Part shown: in pieces, positions 57,469 through 64,000 of the stretch
Layout of the letters: every line of letters starts with the position of its first letter
How positions within the stretch are numbered: position 1 is the first letter of the stretch
Assembly: GCA_049513455.1 (NCBI GenBank)
Contig: JBEKWB010000006.1
Span: 104,052-168,051 of the forward strand
DNA from: Bog-473 sp049513455
Lineage (GTDB): Bacteria > Actinomycetota > Acidimicrobiia > Acidimicrobiales > RAAP-2
Length of the DNA stretch: 64,000 nt
Reading direction: 5' to 3'
Made by a program: the position numbers and the translations under genes
Notes under the pieces: model-generated
What the model saw: only the letters and a program-made list of their open reading frames with translations
Databases searched by the model: none
Told to the model about the DNA's origin: nothing

Positions 57469-58561
57469 CAGGATCGATCGGGCCCCGGCGAGCGGAGGCG
57501 ACGATATTCTCCGCCCTGTCGAACAGCGGTCGCCCGTTGCCGAGGGAGAATCGTCGGAGTGCACCGTACGCGTCATTCTCGGAGATGCCCTCACGCTCCA
57601 TGAGGACGCCCTGGGCTTGCGCGATCACCTCGCGCGCCCGTAACGCTCCCTGGAACCTGATCGACAGATCGTCATCGCTCAGGTTCCCCTCCGCCTCGCT
57701 CAGGAGTGACGATGCCTGGGCGGCGAACGCCGCCGCCAATTCCTGGTCCCGGACGGAGAACGCCGACGGGGTGAGTGAATAGATGTTGAGTGCCCCGACC
57801 GGGTGCTGCTCTACGAGCAAGGGCGAGGAGAGTATCGCTTGGATCCCGAGCGCCCGCGCACGCGGGGTGAAGGCGGGCCAACGGGTCTCGCGCTCCAAAG
57901 ACTCGGCATGAAACCGGTGACCGTGGGTCGACGCATCGACGCAGGGACCCTCACCGGTCTGGTACTGGTTGGCATCCATGGTCGATATCGTCTGGTCGGT
58001 GGCGGCCACCGTGGTCAGGATCCCGCGGCGCCGCAGGGACACGCTGACGCCGTCGGCACCGCCCACGGCGGCGCCGGCCAGCGACACGGCCATGCGCAGC
58101 GCGCCATCGATGAGCTCATCGTCGGAGTGGATGGAGGTGAACTTGGTCATGCCCTTGGTCATGCCGTAGGAGTGGGTTGGGGCATGGTCGGCCGACTGCT
58201 CGGGACCGAGATGCCCGTACATCGACTCGCCCGGCTCCAACTGCACCAAGCGGGCGAAGCCGGTGATGTCGAGCATGCGGCCGATCATGGCGATGGGCGT
58301 GCGGATGGTGAGCGTCCCCCCGGTGACCTCCAGCCGATCTGCACCCCGGGCGATCACGGCGAGCCCGGACGCGTCCATGAACCGGAGCCGGGCCAGGTCC
58401 AACACAATCGAGCGGTGGCCGCGGTCGATCATCGTTTCGAAGAATGCGCCGAATTCGGGAGCGCTCAGGACGTCCACCTCACCCTCGAGGGCGAGGATCA
58501 CCTGTCCGTCCACAAAGCTGGCGGCGACCGAGAAGTCGGAGAGCGCGCGGTCGGAGGCCAT
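57461..58561 (-). CDS. STAS-GAF-ANTAR fusion regulator
   Basis: A 366-residue protein joining three modules. Residues about 8-110 form a STAS anti-sigma-antagonist domain (VILALEGEVDVLSAPEFGAF, with the phosphorylatable Ser in FMDASGLAVIARGAD). Residues about 145-290 form a GAF sensor domain (YQTGEGPCVDAS, AILSSPLLVEQHPVGALNIY). Residues about 300-355 form an ANTAR RNA-binding domain (FQGALRAREVIAQAQGVLME, then REGISENDAYGALRRFS). It could connect sigma-factor partner switching to RNA-level antitermination in one polypeptide. A small coupled gene follows, and a possible SigF-type promoter and stress-type genes lie upstream on the other strand. Confidence 0.9.
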   Translation of the reverse strand: MASDRALSDFSVAASFVDGQVILALEGEVDVLSAPEFGAFFETMIDRGHRSIVLDLARLRFMDASGLAVIARGADRLEVTGGTLTIRTPIAMIGRMLDITGFARLVQLEPGESMYGHLGPEQSADHAPTHSYGMTKGMTKFTSIHSDDELIDGALRMAVSLAGAAVGGADGVSVSLRRRGILTTVAATDQTISTMDANQYQTGEGPCVDASTHGHRFHAESLERETRWPAFTPRARALGIQAILSSPLLVEQHPVGALNIYSLTPSAFSVRDQELAAAFAAQASSLLSEAEGNLSDDDLSIRFQGALRAREVIAQAQGVLMEREGISENDAYGALRRFSLGNGRPLFDRAENIVASARRGPIDPDA

Positions 58562-58931
58562 TCAGATCCGTCCCGAGGACCGGAACGAGGGGACAGCCCG
58601 GCTCCCGCCCTGTCCTTGGACGGTCGGGCTCCAGTCGACCAGTTCCGCTGGACAGAGGGGGAAAATGCCCGGAGCGGATGGTGGACGATGCCCAACGGCC
58701 GACGGTGAGGTGCTCGACACGAGGTCGTCTCCTCCAAGGGTGAGGGGGCGGCAGCACAGGCCGACCCTCTTAGCCCTCTCTGTCGAAGGTGTCCTCATCG
58801 TACACCCGGACTCACGGGGGTTGGCGATCACCCCGAACGGGTAGAGAGCCGGTGACGGCGTGCGTGCGCGAGTTCACCGAGGTGCCGCACCCAGCGGCGC
58901 CGAACCGAAATACGCCGATCGGAGATGCAGC
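58562..58931. other. 370-bp divergent intergenic region
   Basis: Separates the STAS-GAF-ANTAR gene (-) from the small Thr-Gly repeat gene (+). No convincing ORF is seen on either strand. It holds the promoter-like element at 58820-58843 and a ribosome site (GGAG, 58921-58924) for the + strand gene. Confidence 0.6.
58820..58843 (+). promoter_or_regulatory. Possible SigF/SigB-type promoter
   Basis: GTTG (58820-58823), a spacer of exactly 15 bp, then GGGTA (58839-58843). The actinobacterial SigF consensus is GTTT-N15-GGGTA, so one base differs. It lies about 90 bp upstream of the small gene at 58932, next to a regulator with a STAS domain, the domain that controls such sigma factors. This is by inspection only. 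Confidence 0.45.
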
Positions 58932-59141
58932 ATGGGAATGTTGGACAAGGTGACGGAGAGGCTCCAGGGCCTCATGGGCAAGGGCAAGGGCAACGCCACG
59001 GGCACGGGCACGGGCACGGGCACGGGCACGGGCACGGGCGGCGACGGTAAGGGCGACGAGGTCAAGGCGGCCGTGAAGGACGCCGGCGAGGCCGTGAAGG
59101 ACGCCGCCACCCACATCAAGGACGTGCTGAAGGGCGACTGA
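58932..59141 (+). CDS. Small amphipathic helical protein with Thr-Gly repeat
   Basis: 69 residues: MGMLDKVTERLQGLMGKGKG, then (TG) seven times coded by seven ACGGGC units (58998-59039), then DEVKAAVKDAGEAVKDAATH followed by IKDVLKGD. Both ends are amphipathic helices joined by the repeat. The MG(M/F)LDK start and the Lys/Ala/Asp-rich helix recall small actinobacterial proteins annotated as antitoxin-like or CsbD-like general stress proteins, but no firm family is assigned. The ATG at 58932 has GGAG at 58921-58924. A possible SigF-type promoter lies upstream. It is followed by the DUF1345 gene 10 bp later. Confidence 0.7.
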   Translation: MGMLDKVTERLQGLMGKGKGNATGTGTGTGTGTGTGGDGKGDEVKAAVKDAGEAVKDAATHIKDVLKGD

Positions 59142-59151
59142 CCCGACCGCC

Positions 59152-59781
59152 ATGAAACACACTGCAGGCACCCGGGTGGCGGTCGGCGCCGTCATCGGTG
59201 TCGGCGGCGGCGTGGTCGCTTCGTTGTTCACCATTTGGCAAGCGGCCGTTCTCATCGGGTGGGATGTCGCCGTCGCACTGCTTCTCGGGTGGATCTGGCT
59301 GGCGCTGTCGCGGTTGACCGCCGAGGAGACCCGGCACAACGCCAGCAGGGAAGACCCGAGCATCGGGCTCTCCGAACTCCTCGTGCTGACCGCTGGGGTC
59401 GCCGTGCTGGCCGCAGTGGGCCTGCTACTGGTCCGGGCCGGCGGCGCGACGGGGGGGACCAAGGCGTACCTGATCACGCTGGGCGTCGTCAGCGTGGCGC
59501 TGTCGTGGACACTCGTCCACACCGTGTTCACCCTGCGGTACGCCCGCGCCTATTACGGCGCGCCCGCCGGGGGGATCGACTTCAACGAGGACGACCCGCC
59601 GACGTACCTCGACTTTGCCTATTTGGCCGTGACCATCGGGATGACGTTCCAGGTCTCCGACACGAACCTGACGACAAAAGCCATCCGGCGCATCGCCCTC
59701 GGCCATGCCTTGCTGTCCTACCTGTTCGGGGCGGTCATTGTGGCGCTGGTGATCAACGTGGTGTCGAGCCTGCTCCACTGA
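59152..59781 (+). CDS. DUF1345 membrane protein
   Basis: A 209-residue protein with about five helices: VAVGAVIGVGGGVVASLF, AAVLIGWDVAVALLLGWIWLAL, LLVLTAGVAVLAAVGLLLV, LITLGVVSVALSWTLVHTVFTL, and ALLSYLFGAVIVALVINVV. The DUF1345 signature is clear: HTVFTLRYARAYY, then YLDFAYLAVTIGMTFQVSDT. The function is unknown. It lies 10 bp after the small Thr-Gly gene and probably shares its transcript. It is convergent with ppk1. Confidence 0.9.
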   Translation: MKHTAGTRVAVGAVIGVGGGVVASLFTIWQAAVLIGWDVAVALLLGWIWLALSRLTAEETRHNASREDPSIGLSELLVLTAGVAVLAAVGLLLVRAGGATGGTKAYLITLGVVSVALSWTLVHTVFTLRYARAYYGAPAGGIDFNEDDPPTYLDFAYLAVTIGMTFQVSDTNLTTKAIRRIALGHALLSYLFGAVIVALVINVVSSLLH

Positions 59782-59784
59782 GTC

Positions 59785-59803
59785 GACCGGCGCGACGCCG
59801 GTC
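59785..59803. terminator. Hairpin between convergent genes, possible bidirectional terminator
   Basis: GACCGGC, five-base loop GCGAC, GCCGGTC: a 7-bp perfect stem between the ends of the DUF1345 gene (59781) and ppk1 (59814). No T-run is present, as is common in actinobacterial terminators. It is placed by position and symmetry only. Confidence 0.4.
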
Positions 59804-59813
59804 CCTCGCCGCC

Positions 59814-61997
59814 CTAGTGCGGGTGCCCGTCGAACTGGTCGAACTCACCCACCCGCACCTCACCGTCCCGACGCCAGCGGGCCCGCTCGATGGCCAACTC
59901 CTTCAGCCGAGCCTGTGCGCTGACCCCGTGCAGGTTCTCGACCCGACGCCAACGGCGGTCCGAACCGAGCTCCCACGTGTTGGTCTCGTCGGCGAAGACG
60001 AGGTCCAGCACCTCGAAGAGGCGTGCTTGGAGCTCGGGGTCTCGGATGGGGACCAGGACCTCGACCCGCCGGTCGAGGTTGCGGCCCATCAGGTCGGCCG
60101 AACCGATGTAGATCTTGAGCGGCAGGCCCTCGCCCGCCGAAGGATCTTTCGGCGCCCCCCCGAAGCGGTAGATCCGGGAGTGCTCGAGGAAGCTCCCCAC
60201 CAAGGAACGTACCCGGATGGTCTCGGACAGCTCGGGAATACCGGGGCGCAGGCGGCAGAGCCCGCGCACGGCGAGATCGATGGGCACCCCGGCACCCGAG
60301 GCGCGGTAGAGGGCGTCGATCATGGTGGCGTCGGTCAATCCGTTGAGCTTGAGCACGATCCGGCCGCGCGGACCGGCCTCGGTCTGCTCCTCGATCATGG
60401 CCATGACCCGCTTGCGCACCGTGACCGGCGACACGAGGATCTGGCGGTAGTCGGCGTGCCGCGAGAAGCCGGTGAGGTAGTTGAACAGCTCCCCGACGTC
60501 GCTGCCGACCTCCCCGTCCGCCGTCAGCAGGCCGATGTCCTCATAGACGCGGGCCGTCTTCGAGTTGTAGTTCCCCGTGCCCACGTGGCAGTAGTGCCGC
60601 ACGCCATCTTCTTCACGACGCAGCACGAGCGCCGTCTTGGAGTGCGTCTTCAATCCGACGATCCCATAGACGACGTGCACGCCCGCCTCTTCGAGGGCGC
60701 GGGCCCAGCCGATGTTCGCCTCTTCGTCGAAGCGGGCCTTGAGCTCGACGATCGCCGCCACCTGCTTGCCGTTCTCGGCCGCCCGGATCAGCGAGGCCAC
60801 AATGGGGCTGTCCCCGCCGGTGCGATAGAGCGTCTGCTTGATCCCGAGCACGGCGGGGTCCTCGGCCGCCTGGGCGATGAAGGCCTCGACCGAGGTGGCG
60901 AAGGAGTCGTAGGGGTGGTGGACGAGCACGTCGCGCTCGCGCAGTATGGCGAAGAGCTCGGTCGGCTCGTGGGCCGCCGTCGCCAGGCGGGTCGGCGTCA
61001 TCGGCGTCCACGTCTCGACGTGAAGGTCCGGCCGGTCCAGGGCGTAGACCCCCCACAGGCCACCCAGGTCCAGCGGGGCGCCCACGCGGAAGACGCCATC
61101 GGACCCCACCTCGAGCTCGGTGGCCAGCAGCTCTACGAGCTCCTCGTTCATGTCGGCGCTGACCTCGAGTCGCAAGGCGCGACCGAACCGGCGGCGGCGG
61201 AGCTCCATCTCAATGGCGACCAGAAGATCGTCCGCCTCATCCTCTTCCAGCGCCAGATCGGCGTTGCGGGTGACTCGGAACGCGTAGTGCTCCCCGATGC
61301 TCATCCCGGGGAACAAGGTCTCCAGGTGTGCGGCGATGACCTGCTCCAGCGGGACGAACCGCTCGCCGTCAGGCATGACGACAAAGCGCGGGAGGACCGG
61401 GGGGACCTTGACCCGCGCGATGCGACGCTCGCCAGTCGAGGGATCCTGCACCTCGACGACCAGGTTGAGTGAAAGGTTGGAGATGTACGGGAACGGATGG
61501 CCGGGATCGACGGCCAGCGGAGTGAGGACGGGAAAGATCTGCCGCTGGAACACGTCGACCAGATGGGCACGGTCGTCGTCGTCGAGCGACGACCAGTCGG
61601 AGAACCGCACGCCTGCCGCGGCCAGCTCGGGGACGATCTGCTCGAGGAAGATGCCGTCCTGGCGCCGCACGAGCTCCTCGACCCGCGTCCGGATCATCTT
61701 CAATTGCTCGCCGGGGCGCAAGCCGTCGACCGACCTGGTGCGCACCCCGGCCGCGACCTGATCCTCCAGCGCGGCGACGCGCACTTGGTAGAACTCGTCG
61801 AGGAGCTCGGAGAAGATGGCCATGAACTTGGCTCGCTCGAGCAACGGGACGCTGTCGTCTTCGGCCAGGTCGAGGAGGCGGGCGCCGAAATCGAGACGGG
61901 ACTGCTCGCGGTTGGTGAACCGCTGGCACCCGAAGGCCTCCACCTGCTGGAAGGTCGGCGGCGTGATGCGTTCGTAGGTGTCGGGCGGCTGCGTCAT
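59814..61997 (-). CDS. ppk1: Polyphosphate kinase 1
   Basis: A 727-residue enzyme building polyphosphate from ATP. N-terminal helical domain (EQSRLDFGARLLDLAEDDSV), FMAIFSELLDEFYQVRVAAL, and RRFGRALRLEVSADM. The first catalytic His lies in VYGIVGLKTHSKTALVLRRE, followed by HYCHVGTGNYNSKTARVYEDIG. The second phospholipase-D-like half has KIYIGSADLMGRNLDRRVEVL. The ATG at 61997 (MTQPPDTYERITPPTF) is chosen; an upstream extension lacks homology. It is divergent from the SEDS gene by 64 bp. It is linked to stress and phosphate storage, in keeping with its neighbours. Confidence 0.95.
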   Translation of the reverse strand: MTQPPDTYERITPPTFQQVEAFGCQRFTNREQSRLDFGARLLDLAEDDSVPLLERAKFMAIFSELLDEFYQVRVAALEDQVAAGVRTRSVDGLRPGEQLKMIRTRVEELVRRQDGIFLEQIVPELAAAGVRFSDWSSLDDDDRAHLVDVFQRQIFPVLTPLAVDPGHPFPYISNLSLNLVVEVQDPSTGERRIARVKVPPVLPRFVVMPDGERFVPLEQVIAAHLETLFPGMSIGEHYAFRVTRNADLALEEDEADDLLVAIEMELRRRRFGRALRLEVSADMNEELVELLATELEVGSDGVFRVGAPLDLGGLWGVYALDRPDLHVETWTPMTPTRLATAAHEPTELFAILRERDVLVHHPYDSFATSVEAFIAQAAEDPAVLGIKQTLYRTGGDSPIVASLIRAAENGKQVAAIVELKARFDEEANIGWARALEEAGVHVVYGIVGLKTHSKTALVLRREEDGVRHYCHVGTGNYNSKTARVYEDIGLLTADGEVGSDVGELFNYLTGFSRHADYRQILVSPVTVRKRVMAMIEEQTEAGPRGRIVLKLNGLTDATMIDALYRASGAGVPIDLAVRGLCRLRPGIPELSETIRVRSLVGSFLEHSRIYRFGGAPKDPSAGEGLPLKIYIGSADLMGRNLDRRVEVLVPIRDPELQARLFEVLDLVFADETNTWELGSDRRWRRVENLHGVSAQARLKELAIERARWRRDGEVRVGEFDQFDGHPH

Positions 61998-62061
61998 CAG
62001 AGAAGGCTCGGAGGGATCGGTGTCACACCCCATCCTACTTGGCACCAGTACGATTCGCAGA

Positions 62062-63417
62062 GTGCTCCCGCGCTACGTCACCGGCCCGAAGCCCAAACGC
62101 CGCACGGAGCTGGGCCTTCTCGTCTTCGCAGCACTGCTCATCGTGGCGCTCTATGTCATTGCCGAGCTGGCCAACAAGTCGAAGATCCCCCCGCACATCG
62201 GCCCATTCCTCGGCATCGTGCTGGGCCTGGCGTTGGTGGCGCACATGGCCAACCGATGGTTGATCCCCCAGGCCAACGCCGTCGTCCTCCCCCTGGCGGT
62301 CCTCCTCAACGGGATCGGCTACGTGGTCATCGCCCGATGGGATCCCGCCAACGCCAAATCGCAAGCGGGCTGGGCCGGTATCGGTGTGGTCTTCTACGTC
62401 GTCACGCTCCTCGTCGTGCGCTTCTCGCGCGACCTCGAGCGCTACCGCTATCTCCTCCTGCTGATCGGCGGCATCCTCCTTGTCGCCCCTCTCTTCTTCA
62501 GCCCTATCAACGGTGCCCGGCTCTGGATCCATTTCGGCGGCTTCGAGTTCCAACCGATCGAATTCTCCAAGCTCCTCCTCTGCGTCTTCTTCGCCTCCTA
62601 CTTCGCGACCAACAAGGAGATGCTGTCGATCCCCTCGGCGCGCCTCGGCAACCGGCTCGTACTCGACCCTCGACCGCTCATACCCATTTTGGTGGCCTGG
62701 GGCCTCGCCATGGTGATCATCGGCGTGGAAGACGACATCGGGTTCGCCGCTCTGCTCTTCACCCTCTTCATCGGCCTGCTGTGGATCACCACCGGCCGTG
62801 CCGGCTACCTGGTCCTCGGGTTCGTGCTCTTTGCCGTCGGTGCGGTCTTCACCGCCCACTTCTTCAGCCAGGTCCACCTCCGGGTGGACGAATGGCTCAA
62901 TCCTTGGCCCCCGACCACCAACCCCCACTACAGCGAGCAACTCAGCGACGGCTGGTTCTACATGGGAAATGGCGGCCTCGGAGGCACCGGGCTGGGACTC
63001 TTCCAGTCTCCCCAGATCATCCCCGAGATCACCAGCGACATGATCTTCTCAGCCATAGCCATCGAGATGGGCATGATCGGAGCAGCCGCCGTCGCCTTTG
63101 CCTACACCCTCCTGGTCGGCGCCGGCCTGCGCATCGCCCAGACCGCCCGCTCCGACTTCAGCCGGCTGATGGCCACCGGCCTGACCATCATCATCGGGTT
63201 CCAAGCCCTCTTCATCATGGCCGGAGTGTTGCGGCTCCTGCCCTTCACTGGGATCACCCTGCCCTTCGTGGCCTACGGGGGCTCGTCCCTCTTGGCCAAT
63301 TACGTCCTCATCGCGCTCCTCATGCGCATCTCGGACGAGGGGGCGCAGAAGACGCAGGCCGAGATCGCGTCCGGGGTGGCGCAGCCCGGAGAGCGCCCGA
63401 TGGTGCCGATCCGCTGA
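62062..63417 (+). CDS. SEDS-family glycan polymerase (RodA/FtsW-like)
   Basis: A 451-residue integral membrane protein with about ten helices. The family core is NGARLWIHFGGFEFQPIEFSKLLL (RodA/FtsW signature around helix 4), and LQVEDDIGFAALLF-like (here GVEDDIGFAALLFTLF) with acidic residues at the usual place. QLSDGWFYMGNGGLGGTGLG sits in the large outer loop, and TGITLPFVAYGGSSLLANYV in the last helices. Such proteins polymerise peptidoglycan with a partner class B PBP, which is not adjacent here. The start is GTG 62062. Its C-terminus faces a second, partial SEDS gene on the other strand across a DUF151 gene. Confidence 0.9.
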   Translation: MLPRYVTGPKPKRRTELGLLVFAALLIVALYVIAELANKSKIPPHIGPFLGIVLGLALVAHMANRWLIPQANAVVLPLAVLLNGIGYVVIARWDPANAKSQAGWAGIGVVFYVVTLLVVRFSRDLERYRYLLLLIGGILLVAPLFFSPINGARLWIHFGGFEFQPIEFSKLLLCVFFASYFATNKEMLSIPSARLGNRLVLDPRPLIPILVAWGLAMVIIGVEDDIGFAALLFTLFIGLLWITTGRAGYLVLGFVLFAVGAVFTAHFFSQVHLRVDEWLNPWPPTTNPHYSEQLSDGWFYMGNGGLGGTGLGLFQSPQIIPEITSDMIFSAIAIEMGMIGAAAVAFAYTLLVGAGLRIAQTARSDFSRLMATGLTIIIGFQALFIMAGVLRLLPFTGITLPFVAYGGSSLLANYVLIALLMRISDEGAQKTQAEIASGVAQPGERPMVPIR

Positions 63418-63433
63418 ATCCGGCGAGAACGAG

Positions 63434-63877
63434 TCACCCCTCCTGGGGAGCCACGTCGCCTGAGCCCTCCAACAGGCGCTCGTCCACCAGAATCGGCGCC
63501 GGGACAGGCATGCGCAACGCCAGGACCAGCCCGTCCGAGGGACGGCACGCAATGCGTTCCCGCCCGTTGGGCGCCATGAGATCGAGCTCGGCCAGATAGT
63601 TCCCCTGCTCCCGCCCGATCAGGCGCACGGCGATGACCTCGATGTGCACCCGCTGGAGCACCTGCACGAACAGTTCGTGGGTCATGGGGCGGGGCGACTC
63701 CATTTTGCGCAGTGCCAACGCCAGTGCGGTCCCCTCGGGAAGTCCGATCGGAAAGACCAAGCTCCGCAAGGGCGGTTCGGATTCGAGCAGGGTGACGGTC
63801 GGGAACTGGGCCGGGAGATCCAACGAGACCCCGTCGACCTGCATGACCCGAAAGGCCGGGGGCGGCGGCGTGATCAC
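63434..63877 (-). CDS. DUF151 bifunctional nuclease-domain protein
   Basis: A 147-residue protein with the BFN/DUF151 domain: MQVDGVSLDLPAQFPTVTLLE, then LVFPIGLPEGTALALALRKM, PMTHELFVQVLQRVHIEVIAV, and RIACRPSDGLVLALRMPVPAPI. Members have been reported to have DNase/RNase activity. The start is GTG 63877-63875, overlapping the stop of the upstream SEDS gene (GTGA), so it is coupled to rodA. The C-terminus is 16 bp from the end of the convergent SEDS gene. Confidence 0.88.
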   Translation of the reverse strand: MITPPPPAFRVMQVDGVSLDLPAQFPTVTLLESEPPLRSLVFPIGLPEGTALALALRKMESPRPMTHELFVQVLQRVHIEVIAVRLIGREQGNYLAELDLMAPNGRERIACRPSDGLVLALRMPVPAPILVDERLLEGSGDVAPQEG

Positions 63878-64000
63878 ACCCGCCGTCGCCGGGCGCCGAC
63901 GCTGAGAGCCAGCCCGATCGCCACGAAGAAGCACAGTACGGCCGTGCCGCCGTAGCTGACGAAGGGGAGCGGGATACCCGTGATGGGCATGATCCCCATG
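63874..64000 (-). CDS. rodA: RodA-like SEDS protein, C-terminal fragment (runs off right edge)
   Basis: The last 41 codons plus stop of a second SEDS gene: MGIMPITGIPLPFVSYGGTA followed by VLCFFVAIGLALSVGARRRR. The string MP(I/V)TGIPLPFVSYGG is diagnostic for the end of RodA/FtsW. The stop overlaps the DUF151 start. The rest lies outside the window. Confidence 0.88.
   Translation of the reverse strand, partial: MGIMPITGIPLPFVSYGGTAVLCFFVAIGLALSVGARRRRV

Noticed and set aside
59235..61472. A 745-codon open frame on the + strand
   Set aside because: It overlaps DUF1345 in another frame and is antisense to ppk1, both firmly identified.

Overview
The window is GC-rich DNA from an actinobacterium, most likely of the class Acidimicrobiia or a near relative. 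This placement is inferred from gene content alone. The genes expected of mycothiol users are here (mshD, plus an inositol-3-phosphate synthase). So are F420-linked families (an LLM-class oxidoreductase and a Ddn-type nitroreductase), menaquinone genes (menC, menG, menF), a polyprenol-phosphate mannosyltransferase and two ANTAR proteins. Unlike most Actinobacteria, which use the bifunctional PriA, this window encodes both hisA and trpF.

Layout. 0-2.6 kb: start of polA, a PdtaR-like ANTAR regulator, menC, and tRNA-Leu(CAA). 2.5-4.8 kb: a small insertion bounded by a 23-bp repeat of the tRNA-Leu 3' end, carrying a Baeyer-Villiger monooxygenase (BVMO). 4.8-21.9 kb: accessory and stress genes (inositol-3-phosphate synthase, epoxide-hydrolase-like protein, F420 oxidoreductase, two large FtsX-type permeases flanking two small membrane proteins, thioredoxin, a DyP peroxidase with an encapsulin-type tail, a second BVMO, a decayed LuxR gene, a TetR/MFS pair). 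21.9-25.9 kb: a low-complexity spacer, then fabD-fabG-acpP-fabF. 25.9-43.2 kb: trp and his biosynthesis on the minus strand (trpC-F-B-A; hisD-C-B-H-A-F, a GroES-like gene, hisI, trpE, ygfZ), with a few membrane, lipoprotein and nitroreductase genes between. 43.3-51.8 kb: HNH/DUF222 protein, purU, a degenerate vapBC, nth, mshD, VIT1-like, MaoC-menG-menF. 51.8-64 kb: a two-component system, a dolichol-phosphate-mannose-synthase-like enzyme, AI-2E and flippase-like membrane proteins, a STAS-GAF-ANTAR regulator, a possible SigF-type promoter driving small stress-type genes, ppk1, a SEDS protein, a DUF151 nuclease and the end of a second SEDS gene (rodA).

The most striking pattern lies at gene junctions. 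At seven junctions (fabD/fabG, trpC/trpF, GroES-like/hisI, hisI/trpE, hisC/hisB, hisB/hisH, hisH/hisA) there are very short ORFs, mostly 4-6 codons. Nearly all begin on an ATG or GTG overlapping the preceding stop, and end on a TGA overlapping or touching the next start. Several clearly come from tandem duplication of the junction, and in the short cases the start-to-start distances are 11, 14 or 17 nt (all 3n+2), the lengths that keep termination-reinitiation coupling. Inside genes, tandem duplications have units of 6, 15 or 18 nt (multiples of three). This points to a strong local tendency to tandem duplication, filtered by selection on reading frame and on translational coupling.
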